From positions 1-64,000 of the forward strand of contig NZ_JAGIZB010000010.1 of NCBI RefSeq assembly GCF_017813395.1: a stretch of DNA of 64,000 bases, given 5' to 3'. The position numbers and the translations under genes are program-made. Source of the DNA: Pararoseomonas baculiformis (GTDB lineage: Bacteria; Pseudomonadota; Alphaproteobacteria; Acetobacterales; Acetobacteraceae). Shown piece after piece: positions 1-9,110 of the stretch; the first letter of the stretch is position 1; each line of letters opens with the position of its first letter. Below the pieces are notes generated by a model. That model saw only the letters and a program-made list of their open reading frames with translations, was not told the DNA's origin and did no database searches.

Positions 1-1
1 T

Positions 2-460
2 GCGGGATGCGGGCGCCGCCTTGGGGCGGGCCGGGGCCGCCGACGCGCGGCTCGGCGCGGGGGTGCGGGTCGCGGCGGCGGCCTTCGTGCGGCTGGGCGC
101 GGCGGGCTTGGCGCGGCTGGGGGAAGCCGCCTGCGCCCGGCTGGCCGGGGCCTTCGCCCGAGACGGGGCGGGCGCGGCCTTGGCGCGGGACGGCGCCGGA
201 GCCGTGCTGCGGCTTGTGGCGGCGGCCGGCTTGGCGCGCGAAGGCGCCGGGGCGCGGCTCGGGGCGGCGGGCTTGGCGCGGGAAGCGGCCGCGGGAGCCT
301 TCGAACGGCTCGGCGCAGCGGGCGCCTTCGCGCGGCTCGGAGCCGCGGGCTTCGATGCAGCCCTTGTGGGCTTGTCCGCCGCGCCTCGGCTGGCCGGGGC
401 CTTGCCTGCGCCGGTGGTGCCGCGCGCGGGGCGGGAGGGGGTCTTCGGGGTGCGGGCCAT
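2..460 (-). CDS. Probable ribosome silencing factor RsfS, N-terminal part (runs off window start)
   Basis: An open frame starts at an ATG at 460 on the minus strand and stays open to the window edge (153 codons, no stop). An AGGAG ribosome site lies about 7 bases upstream. The visible part is only a low-complexity basic tail of Ala, Pro, Ser, Arg and Lys built from about ten imperfect copies of a PSRAKAPA-like unit, so no folded domain can be seen. It starts 41 bp after the nadD stop, in the place where rsfS (which binds L14 and blocks subunit joining in starvation) normally sits in alphaproteobacteria. The name rests on this synteny alone. If it is RsfS, the tail is a long extension on a protein usually little over 100 residues. 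It could instead be another basic, nucleic-acid-binding protein. Confidence 0.5.
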   Translation of the reverse strand, partial: MARTPKTPSRPARGTTGAGKAPASRGAADKPTRAASKPAAPSRAKAPAAPSRSKAPAAASRAKPAAPSRAPAPSRAKPAAATSRSTAPAPSRAKAAPAPSRAKAPASRAQAASPSRAKPAAPSRTKAAAATRTPAPSRASAAPARPKAAPASR

Positions 461-501
461 GGCTCGCTCCTGTGGTTGCGGCGCCGCTCGGCGCGAGGGG
501 T

Positions 502-1260
502 TCAGTCGGCTTCCGCCGGCACGCCGGAGGCGGGTGCCGGGATGCTGTGTTGTGAATGGCCGGGCGCGGGCGCGGTTGCGCCCGCCCGCTTGGCCCGCAG
601 CGCGCGGATGGCGGTGGCGCTGGCCGGGTGTTCGCGGGCGGGCACCATGCACCAGGGCGCGTGGCCGCCTGGGCCGGGGGATGCCCCGGACAGGAGGGCG
701 CCGCAAGGCCGTCGGTGCCGGCGCAGCACGGTGGCGGCCGCGCCATGCAGGGCGCGGCGCGTATAGCCCGGGCGCGGCAGCACGGCGATGGGGGTGCCGC
801 GCGCCAGCCGGCGCCAGCGCCGCCAGCGCGGCAGCTGGATCATGTTGTCCGCGCCCATGATCCAGACGAATCGGGCCCGTGGGAACAGGCGGCGCAGCCG
901 CGCCAGGGTGCGCTCGGTTTCCCGAAGGCCCAGCCGCGCCTCGATATCGGCGGCGATGATGCGTCGGCCATTGGCGATGCGGCGCGCGGATTCCAGCCGC
1001 TCGGCGAAGGGCGCCATGCCCGCCCGGGGCTTGAGCGGATTGCCGGGCGAGACCAGGAGCCAGACCTCGTCCAGCCGCAGCACATGCAGCGCCATCTCGG
1101 CCACGTGGCGGTGGCCGGCATGGGCAGGGTTGAAGGAGCCACCGAGCAGGCCGATCCGCAGCCGGCGGCCATCGCCCCATCGGCCGGGCGCCCGGTAGCC
1201 CTTGGGCGGGCGTTCGGCAGGGGGCTTCTCGCGCCAGGCGCGGGGGACGGGGGGCGGCAC
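502..1260 (-). CDS. nadD: Nicotinate-nucleotide adenylyltransferase NadD
   Basis: Transfers AMP from ATP to nicotinate mononucleotide in de novo NAD synthesis (cytosolic). The protein has 252 residues. The nucleotidyltransferase signature GGSFNPAHAGH is at about residues 40-50, the GADN segment lies mid-protein, and SATAIR (the ISSTxIR-type motif) is near the end. The start is a GTG with a Pro/Arg-rich stretch of about 30 residues before the fold and no clear ribosome site, so the true start could be further in. It is followed at 41 bp by the probable rsfS gene. nadE, the last enzyme of the pathway, is also in this window at 9697. Confidence 0.93.
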   Translation of the reverse strand: MPPPVPRAWREKPPAERPPKGYRAPGRWGDGRRLRIGLLGGSFNPAHAGHRHVAEMALHVLRLDEVWLLVSPGNPLKPRAGMAPFAERLESARRIANGRRIIAADIEARLGLRETERTLARLRRLFPRARFVWIMGADNMIQLPRWRRWRRLARGTPIAVLPRPGYTRRALHGAAATVLRRHRRPCGALLSGASPGPGGHAPWCMVPAREHPASATAIRALRAKRAGATAPAPGHSQHSIPAPASGVPAEAD

Positions 1261-1300
1261 GGGGGCTAGCAGCGCCCCCGCGCAGGGTTGGCCGGGTGGA

Positions 1301-2167
1301 TCAGGGGGTTCGTACCGAAACGGTCACGGGCTGTTCGGCCAGCCCTTCATAGGTGGCGGTCACCGTCCGCCCGGCCTCGGTGGGCAGGGCGGGCGAGAAG
1401 CCGCCGAGGGAGATCATGTCGCCCGCCCGCAGCTGGCGGCCATCGCGCTTCAGATCCGCCACCAGCCAGGGGATGACGTTCAGCGGGTGGCCGAGCAGCG
1501 CCGTGCCCGGCGCGCGGGAGAGCTCCTTCTGGTCGGTGGCGAGGGTGACGGTCATGCTGCCCAGCCGCGCCGCGAATTCGGGCGTCGCCTGGACCGGGAT
1601 GGGCTCCCCCAGCACGCCGAGCCGCGCGCCGACATTGATGGCGACAAGGTTGGGCCCGTTCATCTGGCCAGGGGCGAGCACCAGGTCCGGCATCTCGATG
1701 AAGGGGATCACCTGGTCCAGGTGCCGGAGAATGGCGACATGGTCCGAACCGGCCTCGTTGATGCCCTCATCCTTCACGCGCACGAGCAGGTCGCTCTCCA
1801 CATTGGGGAGGGCGGCGAAGGCGGCCGGGATCTCGGCGGGCTTCGCGGCGGTGCCCTGGGCGCGGGTGGTGGCGAAGAAGATGGTGCCGCGCACCGGGTT
1901 GGGCACGCCGAAGCGCTGCTGCGCCGCCGCATTGGTCAGCCCCACCTTGTAGCCCACGGCGGGGCCGTGGTGCTGGGCGAGAATGGCCACCAGCTTTTCC
2001 CGCGCGCAGGCCGCGTCCTCCATGCTCAGGCCCGGATAGGCCTGGGCGGGACGGCGGGCGAGGATATCGGCCGCCAGCCGCGCCACATCGGCGTCGCTCG
2101 GGCAGGCAGCGCCCGCCGCGGCGGCGGGAAGGGCCAGGGACAGGGCCAGAAGCGCAATGCGGCGCAT
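1301..2167 (-). CDS. Secreted hydratase of the fumarylacetoacetate hydrolase / 2-keto-4-pentenoate hydratase fold
   Basis: 288 residues. The first 21 or so form a Sec signal peptide (MRRI, hydrophobic Leu/Ala core, cut near AAAAGA). The mature part has the FAH-fold hydratase layout: YKVGLTN, NPVRGTIFF, ESDLLVRV and the PNLVAINVGARLG segment. Cytosolic relatives hydrate 2-hydroxypenta-2,4-dienoate or act as decarboxylases in meta-cleavage pathways. No such pathway genes are adjacent, and the signal peptide points to the periplasm, so the substrate is unknown. The gene sits between nadD and proA on the same strand. A longer frame continues upstream over proA but is antisense-like sequence, and the ATG at 2167 is preferred because it starts the signal peptide. 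Confidence 0.8.
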   Translation of the reverse strand: MRRIALLALSLALPAAAAGAACPSDADVARLAADILARRPAQAYPGLSMEDAACAREKLVAILAQHHGPAVGYKVGLTNAAAQQRFGVPNPVRGTIFFATTRAQGTAAKPAEIPAAFAALPNVESDLLVRVKDEGINEAGSDHVAILRHLDQVIPFIEMPDLVLAPGQMNGPNLVAINVGARLGVLGEPIPVQATPEFAARLGSMTVTLATDQKELSRAPGTALLGHPLNVIPWLVADLKRDGRQLRAGDMISLGGFSPALPTEAGRTVTATYEGLAEQPVTVSVRTP

Positions 2168-2229
2168 GGGTCGTGATCTCCTCCCGCGGCCCGGGGTTTT
2201 CCCGTGGCCTGCCGGACAGGTACCCCGAA

Positions 2230-3516
2230 TCAGGGACGAATCTGCCCGGTTCCGATCACATGGTAGCGCCAGGTGCAAAGCTGCTCCAGGCCGACAGGCC
2301 CGCGCGCATGCAGGCGCCCGGTGGCGATGCCGATTTCCGCGCCGAAGCCGAATTCCCCGCCATCGCAGAACTGGGTGGAGGCGTTCCACATCCCGACCGC
2401 GGAGCCGAGCCCATCGAGGAAGTGCCGCGCGGCGGATTCGTCCTGCGTGATGATGGCCTCGGTATGCTCGCTGCCATGGCGGCGGATATGGCCGAGGGCG
2501 CTTTCCACCCCATCCACCACGGCGATGTTGAGGATGGCGTCCAGCCATTCCGTGGAGAAGTCGGCCTCCGTGGCGGGCTTCAGCTCCGGCAGGATGGCGC
2601 GGGCGGCGGCATCGGCGCGGAAGTCGCATCCGAGGGCGCGCAGATCCGCGACAAGCTGCGGCAGCAGCGCAGCGGCCGCGGCGCGGTCGATCAGCAGCGT
2701 CTCGGTGGAGCCGCAGATGCCGGTGCGGCGCATCTTGGCATTCGCCAGGATGCTGCGCGCCATCGCGGGATCGGCGGCCTCGTGCACATAGGTGTGGCAG
2801 AGCCCCTCGGCGTGGGAGAGGACGGGGACACGGGATTCCTGCTGCACCCGTGTCACCAGCCCCTTGCCGCCGCGGGGGATGATGAGGTCGATCAGCCCGG
2901 CCGCGGCGAGCATGGCGCCGACGAAGGCGCGATCCGTGTTCGGGGCCACCTGCACGCAGGCCTCGGGCAGGCCGGCGGCCCGCAGGCCATCCGCGATACA
3001 GGCATGGATGGCGGCGGCGCTGTGCAGGCTCTCCCGCCCGCCGCGCAGGATCACGGGGCTGCCGGCCTTCAGGCAGATGGCGGCGGCATCGGCGCCCACA
3101 TTCGGGCGGCTCTCATAGATCATGCCCACCACGCCGATGGGCTGGGCCACGCGGCGGATCAGCAGGCCGTTGGGGCGCGTCCACTCGGCCAACACGCGGC
3201 CCACGGGATCGGGCAGGCCGGCCACCTCCTCAAGCCCGCGTGCCATGGCTTCCACCCGGGCGGGGTTGAGGGTGAGGCGATCGCGGAAGGCATCCGTCAG
3301 GTCCGGGGCACCGGCCAGGTCCCTGGCATTGGCGGCGAGGATCTCGTCCTGCCGGCTGCGCAGGGCGGCGGCGGCCTCCGCCAGGGCGCGGTCCTTCACC
3401 GGCCGCGGGGCACGGGCGAGGAAAGTTGCGGCGGCGCGGGCGGCACGGGCGGCCTCCTCCAGCGCGGCGCGGGCGATGGCGGCGGCATCGGTCGCGGGAT
3501 CGGCGATCGCGTTCAT
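2230..3516 (-). CDS. proA: Glutamate-5-semialdehyde dehydrogenase (gamma-glutamyl phosphate reductase) ProA
   Basis: Second step of proline synthesis: NADPH-dependent reduction of gamma-glutamyl phosphate to glutamate semialdehyde. 428 residues, close to the usual 415-430. It has an aldehyde-dehydrogenase fold, with catalytic Cys in the segment RRTGICGSTETLLID and cofactor-binding features such as the GVVGMIYESRPNV stretch. An upstream ATG in frame would add 22 residues of unlikely Arg-rich sequence, so 3516 (MNAIADP) is chosen. proB is not adjacent: it lies 2.5 kb away, with chaC and a divergent D-aminopeptidase gene between them, so the usual proBA operon is split. Confidence 0.95.
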   Translation of the reverse strand: MNAIADPATDAAAIARAALEEAARAARAAATFLARAPRPVKDRALAEAAAALRSRQDEILAANARDLAGAPDLTDAFRDRLTLNPARVEAMARGLEEVAGLPDPVGRVLAEWTRPNGLLIRRVAQPIGVVGMIYESRPNVGADAAAICLKAGSPVILRGGRESLHSAAAIHACIADGLRAAGLPEACVQVAPNTDRAFVGAMLAAAGLIDLIIPRGGKGLVTRVQQESRVPVLSHAEGLCHTYVHEAADPAMARSILANAKMRRTGICGSTETLLIDRAAAAALLPQLVADLRALGCDFRADAAARAILPELKPATEADFSTEWLDAILNIAVVDGVESALGHIRRHGSEHTEAIITQDESAARHFLDGLGSAVGMWNASTQFCDGGEFGFGAEIGIATGRLHARGPVGLEQLCTWRYHVIGTGQIRP

Positions 3517-3607
3517 GCGGCATCGGTAGCGCCGCCGGGCGGCCAGGGGAAGCGTAGCGGGGCCGCCGGACGCACGGAGCAACCCCGCCGGGTTGCCGGC
3601 CCGCGCT

Positions 3608-4390
3608 TCAGCCGGCCCCCTGCGCCTTCAGCACGGCCTGGGACAGGTGGTCCACCAGCGGGTCCTGGATGCCAAGGCTGCGAAGCCCGTCCCGGGTCTG
3701 GAACAGGTATTCGGAGGAACTGCCGAGCTGCCCGCGCGCGGTGGCGAGGCGGCGGATGATCTCGTCCTCCGGCAGGTCGCAATACTGGGGGCCGCGCGGG
3801 TTGATGGTGAAGGCGATGCCATGCCCGAACGCCACGCCATCCTCGCCCCGGAGCGGCACCCAATGCGGGATATAGGCGCCCGTCAGCATCTCCCGCCGCC
3901 AGACGATGGAGAGCTCGTCTTCCAGCACCTCCTCCGCGATGCGGAAGGCGACGCCGGTGCAGCGCCCGCCCTTGTCCAGGGCCAGGACCAGGCCGGGGTT
4001 GTCAGGCGTGCCCCGCCCGGCGGGGGTGGAGAGGCAGAAGGCGCGCTTCCATCCCTCCACCGAGGCGACGCGGCTTTCCGCGTAATGGATGGTCGGGTTC
4101 CAGATCAGCGAGCCATAGCCGAAGAGCCAGACGGCATCCGCATCGGCGGGCCGCGCCGCCAGCGTGTCCCGCAGCGACGCCTCGCGCTGCTCATCCGTCA
4201 GCAGGGTGCGGCTGCCGGATTCGCGCACCATGCGCTCCACCGCGCCACTGAGCAGATGCTCGCGCGTCATCAGCTGCGGTGGCGGCGTGGCCGTGCCCGC
4301 CAGGGATTCCTCCGGCCCCGCGGGGCCAGGGCCGGGGCCCGCCTGGGGCACCGGGTCCTTATCCTGCATCCGGTAATAAGCCTCCTTCAA
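3608..4390 (-). CDS. ChaC-family glutathione-specific gamma-glutamylcyclotransferase
   Basis: 260 residues. The family signature FGYGSLIWNP is at about 89-98, followed by the conserved GWKRAFC strand, a TPAGRGTPDNPGLV loop and the EEVLEDEL and WVPL segments typical of ChaC. The family cleaves glutathione to 5-oxoproline and Cys-Gly. The first 80 residues are a Pro/Gly-rich and helical extension with no recognised domain. A later start at the Met at residue 41 (MTREHLLSGA) is possible. It is divergent from the D-aminopeptidase gene, with 77 bp between starts. Pairing of two peptide-cleaving enzymes is suggestive but unproven. Confidence 0.88.
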   Translation of the reverse strand: MKEAYYRMQDKDPVPQAGPGPGPAGPEESLAGTATPPPQLMTREHLLSGAVERMVRESGSRTLLTDEQREASLRDTLAARPADADAVWLFGYGSLIWNPTIHYAESRVASVEGWKRAFCLSTPAGRGTPDNPGLVLALDKGGRCTGVAFRIAEEVLEDELSIVWRREMLTGAYIPHWVPLRGEDGVAFGHGIAFTINPRGPQYCDLPEDEIIRRLATARGQLGSSSEYLFQTRDGLRSLGIQDPLVDHLSQAVLKAQGAG

Positions 4391-4467
4391 CCTGCCGCAG
4401 CGCCGCGCGCAACATCCCGGGGCGGGCGCGCTTTACGGCCCGCCCGCCGCCTTCCAAGACTTGGGGC

Positions 4468-6030
4468 ATGACACCGCTCCGGTCCACCCGCCTTGACCCC
4501 TGCCTGGCCGCCCTGCCGCGTGCCTATCCAGGGCCGGGCGGGGCGGTGGCCGTGGTGAAGGATGGCGAGGTGCTGGCGCGGCACAGCTGGGGCTGGGCGA
4601 ATGCCGAGCGGCGCATCCCCTTCACGCCGCGCAGCCTGTTCCGCATGTGCTCCATCACCAAGCAGTTCACCTGCGCGCTGCTGCTGGATGCCTTCCCCGA
4701 TCCCACCGCACTGGATGGCGATTTGCGGGCCATGCTGCCGCTGCTGGAAGGCCCGGCGCCCGCCGTGCTGGATCTTTGCCACAACCAATCTGGCCTGCGG
4801 GACTACTGGGCCGTGGCCATGTTGCAGGGTTCGCCGGTGGAGGCGCCCTTCGGTGATACGGAGGCCGCGCGGCTGATCGGCTCCACGCGGTCCCTGCATT
4901 TCGCGCCGGGCACGCGCTATTCCTACGTGAACCAGAATTTCCGCATCCTCTCGGACATGCTGGAGGCGCGGACGGGCGAGGGCTTCGGCGAGCGCCTCCG
5001 CGCCCGGATCTTCGACCGCGCGGGGATGGAAAGCGCCTTCCTGGCCGCCGATACGCGCGCCTTGCCCGATGGCACGGAAGGCTACGAGGGCAGCCAGGCC
5101 ACCGGCTTCCGCGCCGCGGTAAACAACATCCTCTGGACCGGGGATGCCGGGCTCGGCGCCTGCCTGGACGACATGATTGCCTGGGAGCGCTGGATCGACG
5201 CGACGCGGGATGATCCGGACGGGCTGTACAACCGCCTTTCGGCGCCGGCCCGCTTCGCGGATGGCCGGCCGGCCGAATACGGCTTCGGCCTGGGCCGCGG
5301 CACGGAGTTCGGCCGCGCCCTGACCGGCCATGGCGGCGCGCTGCGCGGCTGGCGGAGCCACCGCCTGCACCTAGCCTCCGAGCGGCTCTCCGTCGTGGTG
5401 ATGTTCAACCACCTCTCCGATGCCCATGGCGCCGCGCTGGATATACTGGCGGCCGCGCTGGGGGAGGAACGCCCCGCGCCCGCCGCGCCGCCGCCCGCCC
5501 CGGACTGGCTGGGCGCCTATCTGGAGCCGGAAACCGGGCTTTCCGTGCGGATCGACGCCTTGCCGGATGGGGCGCTGCGGCTGCGCTACGGCCATTCGGC
5601 GGAGCGGCTGGAGATGCAGCCGGATGGCACGGCGGGGCGCCAGCGGACCCGGCTCCGGCCCGGGCGGGAGGGGTTGTGGATGGACCGGCCCCAGGAAAAC
5701 CAGTCCACCCTGCTGCGCCCGGCGCGCGGAAGCGCCAGGCCCGACATCGCCGGCCGTTATCGCTGCGCGGAGCTGGAGGCGGAGCTGACCATGACCGATT
5801 CGGGCGGCATCCCCTATGGCGGCTTTTCCGGCTTCCTCGGCCAGGGGCGGATGGAGCTGCTGGACCCGATCGGACCGGATCTCTGGGCGCTGCCCTGCCA
5901 TCGCGCCCTGGACCATACCCCGCCGGGCGACTGGACCCTGGCTTTCCGCCGGGACGCCTCCGGCCGGGTTTCCGGCGCCACGGTCGGTTGCTGGCTTGCC
6001 CGTGGGCTGGACTACACGCGGATCGGCTAG
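4468..6030 (+). CDS. dap: D-aminopeptidase (Ochrobactrum DAP type, serine peptidase of the beta-lactamase fold)
   Basis: Hydrolyses N-terminal D-amino acids such as D-Ala from peptides and amides. 520 residues, the length known for the Ochrobactrum anthropi enzyme. The SxxK motif SITK gives Ser62 and Lys65, the same numbering as that enzyme. YSYVNQNF supplies the YxN motif, and HGG in GHGGALRGW the third catalytic motif. After about residue 340 come two lipocalin-like beta-barrel regions typical of DAP. The ATG at 4468 is chosen although the frame opens upstream, because it gives this exact alignment. There is no signal peptide, so it is cytosolic. The substrate may be D-Ala peptides from cell-wall turnover. 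Confidence 0.88.
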   Translation: MTPLRSTRLDPCLAALPRAYPGPGGAVAVVKDGEVLARHSWGWANAERRIPFTPRSLFRMCSITKQFTCALLLDAFPDPTALDGDLRAMLPLLEGPAPAVLDLCHNQSGLRDYWAVAMLQGSPVEAPFGDTEAARLIGSTRSLHFAPGTRYSYVNQNFRILSDMLEARTGEGFGERLRARIFDRAGMESAFLAADTRALPDGTEGYEGSQATGFRAAVNNILWTGDAGLGACLDDMIAWERWIDATRDDPDGLYNRLSAPARFADGRPAEYGFGLGRGTEFGRALTGHGGALRGWRSHRLHLASERLSVVVMFNHLSDAHGAALDILAAALGEERPAPAAPPPAPDWLGAYLEPETGLSVRIDALPDGALRLRYGHSAERLEMQPDGTAGRQRTRLRPGREGLWMDRPQENQSTLLRPARGSARPDIAGRYRCAELEAELTMTDSGGIPYGGFSGFLGQGRMELLDPIGPDLWALPCHRALDHTPPGDWTLAFRRDASGRVSGATVGCWLARGLDYTRIG

Positions 6031-6046
6031 GGTCGGCCGCGCCGGA

Positions 6047-7165
6047 TCAGACCAGCACCAGGTCGTCCCGGTGGATGATCACATCCCGCCCGCGCCAGCC
6101 GAGAATGGGCTCGATCTCCGCGCTGCGGCGACCGGCGATCCGGCGGGCGCTTTCGGAGTCATAGGCGCAGAGGCCGCGGGCCAGCTCCCGGCCGTCCGGC
6201 GCGCGCACGCTGACGGCATCGCCGCGGTCGAACTCGCCTTCCACCTGCCGCACCCCGGCAGGGAGAAGGGAGCGGCCCTCGGCCAGGGCACGGGCCGCGC
6301 CCTCATCCACCACCAGCCGTCCGAGCGGCGCGAGGGAACCCGCGATCCAGCTCTTGCGCGCGGAACGCCCCTCGGGCGCCGGCAGGAACCAGGTGGAGCG
6401 GGCGCCGCCGAGCATGGCGGAAAGCGGATGCGGTTCCTTGCCGAGCGCGATGGCCATGGCGCAGCCCGCCCCGGTGGCGATGCGGGCCGCGATGAGCTTC
6501 GTGCGCATGCCGCCGGAGGAGTAGCCGGGCGGGGGATCGCCGCCCATGGCCATGATCTCATCCGTCACCCGCTCCACCACGGGGAGATGCCGGGCTTCCG
6601 GATCGCGGCGCGGATCGGCGGTGTAGAGGCCATCGATATCCGAGAGGAGGACGAGGGCATCGGCCTCGATCATCTCGGCCACGCGGGCGGCCAGCCGGTC
6701 ATTGTCGCCGAAGCGGATCTCGGCCGTGGCCACCGTGTCGTTCTCGTTGATGACCGGGACGCAGCCGAGCTGGAGAAGGGTCTTCAGCGTCTCCCGCGCA
6801 TTCAGGTAGCGCCGGCGGTCCTCGCTGTCCTCCAGGGTCAGCAGCACCTGGGCGGCGGTCATCCCATGGGCCGCGAGGGCACCCTGCCAGGCGCCGGCGA
6901 GGCGGATCTGCCCCACCGCGGCCGCCGCCTGCTTTTCCTCCAGCCGCAAGGCCCGGCGTGTCAGGCCCAGCGCGTGCCGGGCGAGGGCCACGGCGCCGGA
7001 GGAGACGATCACCACCTCTGCCCCACCCGCCCGGAGCCGCGCGGCATCGGCGGCAACCGAGGCCAGCCATTCCGCGCGCGGCGCCGCCGTCTCCGGGTCC
7101 ACCACCAGGGCGGAACCGATCTTCACGACGATGCGGCGGGCGGCGGCAAGGGACGGGTTGGCCAT
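6047..7165 (-). CDS. proB: Glutamate 5-kinase ProB
   Basis: First, feedback-regulated step of proline synthesis: ATP-dependent phosphorylation of glutamate. 372 residues with an amino-acid-kinase domain (VVKIGSALV near the start, [38 protein letters not shown]) and a C-terminal PUA domain from about residue 275 ([11 protein letters not shown] to the end). It ends 17 bp from the convergent D-aminopeptidase gene. In many relatives obgE lies directly upstream of proB. Here obgE is about 30 kb away on the other strand. Confidence 0.96.
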   Translation of the reverse strand: MANPSLAAARRIVVKIGSALVVDPETAAPRAEWLASVAADAARLRAGGAEVVIVSSGAVALARHALGLTRRALRLEEKQAAAAVGQIRLAGAWQGALAAHGMTAAQVLLTLEDSEDRRRYLNARETLKTLLQLGCVPVINENDTVATAEIRFGDNDRLAARVAEMIEADALVLLSDIDGLYTADPRRDPEARHLPVVERVTDEIMAMGGDPPPGYSSGGMRTKLIAARIATGAGCAMAIALGKEPHPLSAMLGGARSTWFLPAPEGRSARKSWIAGSLAPLGRLVVDEGAARALAEGRSLLPAGVRQVEGEFDRGDAVSVRAPDGRELARGLCAYDSESARRIAGRRSAEIEPILGWRGRDVIIHRDDLVLV

Positions 7166-7221
7166 GGGCGCGCGTTACCACGGGCCGGGCAAGCCGGCGA
7201 CAGGCCTGCGCCGGCCCCGGT

Positions 7222-7386
7222 TCAGCGACTGTCCGTGGCCCCGGGGGGATGGATGGCCTGGTCTTCCGCCGTCTCCATCTTCTCCTCCGCCCGGCGGACG
7301 GTCTTGCGAACCTCCTCCTCCGGCCCGACGCGCTGGCGCTCGAGGCGGAGGCGGCGCTCCTCCTCGGATTCCTCGTTCTCATTCAT
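7222..7386 (-). CDS. Small charged protein of unknown function
   Basis: A 54-residue product starting MNENEESEEE, almost all charged and predicted helical (RRLRLERQRVGPEEEVRKTVRRAEEK). No known family is recognised. GAGGAG lies about 9 bases upstream of the ATG at 7386. Another in-frame ATG at 7392 is too close to that site. The gene lies between the proB start and the MFS stop on the same strand and may be read with the transporter gene. Coding status is inferred from the ribosome site and the non-random composition. Confidence 0.5.
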   Translation of the reverse strand: MNENEESEEERRLRLERQRVGPEEEVRKTVRRAEEKMETAEDQAIHPPGATDSR

Positions 7387-7432
7387 GGGCATGGCCCTCC
7401 TCGCCATGGGAACGCAGGGGGAGGAAGGGGGT

Positions 7433-8977
7433 TCAGGCCGGGCGTTCCTCCAGCGATGCCCGCAGCTTCTGCTCGGGCAGGCCCATCACCAGCAGGAAGG
7501 CGGCGGTCATCACGACGCCGCTGAGGGTGAAGCAGCCGGTGAGCGCGGTGCGATAGGCCTCGGCCAGCAGGGCGTGCTGTTCGGGCGGGAGAGCGGCAAG
7601 GGCCTCTGCCCCGCCCCGGGTCATGGCTTCCACATCCACGGGCCCCGCCAGCCGCGCGGAGAGGATGGCGCCGGAGGCCGCCACCCCCACCGCGCCGCCG
7701 AGGGAGCGGATGAAGGTCATGGCCCCTGTGGCGGCGCCGAGTTCCTTGTGCGCCACGGCGTTCTGCACCGCCGTGGTGAGGTTCGGCATCCCCATGCCCA
7801 TCCCCAGGCCGAGCGCGCCCATGGCGACCAGGAAGAGGGAAGGGGGCGCGGCCATCCAGGCAAGAAGGGCGAGGCCGGCGAGGGCCACGGCTTCCAGGCC
7901 CAGCCCGGCCAGCAGGAAGCCCTTGTTCCGCCCAAGGCGGGACGCCGCCCTGCCGCCGAGCACCGAGGACAGGACCATGCAGCCGACCTGCGGCAGCATC
8001 ATCATGCCCGCATGCGCCGGGTCCATCCCCAGGACGAGTTGGAAGTAGAGCGGCAGGAAGACGGTGGAGCCGAGCATGGCGAAGGTCATCATCCCGCCGG
8101 TGGCGACGCCCCGCGCGAAGACCGGGTTGCGGAACAGGCCGAGCCGGATCAGCGGGTCCTCCGCCCGGCGCTCCCGCCAGAGAAACGCCGCAAGAAGCGC
8201 GATGACGAGCGCCGCCATCCCGGCCGAGATGGCGGAGACCCAGGGGAACTCCGCCCCGCCCCAGGCCAGGAAGAGGAGGAGGCTGGCGGTGAAGCCCGCC
8301 ATCAGCGCGGCGCCCGCCAGGTCCAGCGGCTGGCGGCGGCCGGAACGCGGGGTGCGCAGGCCGAAGCCGATGAGCAGCAGCGCCACCGTGGCGAGCGGCA
8401 GGTTCACGTAGAAGATCCAGCGCCAGGACAGGGCCGAGGTGATGAAGCCGCCCAGAAGAGGGCCCGCCACGCTGGCCAGGGCGAAGGTTCCGGTGAAGAG
8501 GCCCTGGTAGCGCGGGCGCTCGCGCGGCGGGACGATGTCGCCGACCGAGGCCTGGGCCAGCACCAGCAGCCCGCCGGCCCCCAGCCCCTGCAGGGCGCGG
8601 AACAGGATCAGCTCCCCCATGCTGTCCGAGGTGCCGCAGAGCAGCGACCCCGCCAGGAAGATCACGATCGCAACCAGGAACAGCCGCCGCCGGCCATAGC
8701 TGTCCGAAAGCTTGCCGTAGAGCGGCGTTGTGACGGTGGAGGTGAGCATGAAGGCCGTGACCACCCAGGAGAGATGCGCCATCCCGCCGAGGTCGGACAC
8801 CATCCGGGGCAGGGCGGTGTTGACGATGTTCTGGTCCAGCGATGCGAGCAGGATGCAGAGGATGGCCCCGGTGAAGACCGTGCGGCGCGAGGCTGGGCGC
8901 ATGGGCGGCGGTGTGGCGGCGGGGTGCTGGGCGGCGCTGGGCATCTCCGGCTCGGTCCGGGCGATGGTGTCAGGCAT
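7433..8977 (-). CDS. MFS efflux transporter, DHA2 (EmrB/QacA) type
   Basis: 514 residues, the usual size for 14-helix drug:H+ antiporters. MFS motif A is seen as GKLSDSYGRRR between the second and third helices. LASLDQNIVNTALP in helix 1 is the DHA2 family hallmark, and ALASVAGPLLGG in helix 5 is the antiporter motif C. Loss of a substrate prediction is honest here: family members export dyes, antiseptics, organic acids or natural products. The start at 8977 (MPDTIART) has no good ribosome site. The frame is open further upstream over a divergent gene and was not extended. The CAP lipoprotein gene is divergent, 133 bp away. Confidence 0.9.
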   Translation of the reverse strand: MPDTIARTEPEMPSAAQHPAATPPPMRPASRRTVFTGAILCILLASLDQNIVNTALPRMVSDLGGMAHLSWVVTAFMLTSTVTTPLYGKLSDSYGRRRLFLVAIVIFLAGSLLCGTSDSMGELILFRALQGLGAGGLLVLAQASVGDIVPPRERPRYQGLFTGTFALASVAGPLLGGFITSALSWRWIFYVNLPLATVALLLIGFGLRTPRSGRRQPLDLAGAALMAGFTASLLLFLAWGGAEFPWVSAISAGMAALVIALLAAFLWRERRAEDPLIRLGLFRNPVFARGVATGGMMTFAMLGSTVFLPLYFQLVLGMDPAHAGMMMLPQVGCMVLSSVLGGRAASRLGRNKGFLLAGLGLEAVALAGLALLAWMAAPPSLFLVAMGALGLGMGMGMPNLTTAVQNAVAHKELGAATGAMTFIRSLGGAVGVAASGAILSARLAGPVDVEAMTRGGAEALAALPPEQHALLAEAYRTALTGCFTLSGVVMTAAFLLVMGLPEQKLRASLEERPA

Positions 8978-9110
8978 GATCGGGAGGTTCCGGAGGCATC
9001 GGGCGGGCCGGGCGCAGCGCCGGCCGTGCACAGGTGGCAGAGTTCCGGCAAGACTAACGCGCGGATGGCGGGATGGTCGTCCGGCTTCCGGCAGGAGGGC
9101 TTCGTTCCGG

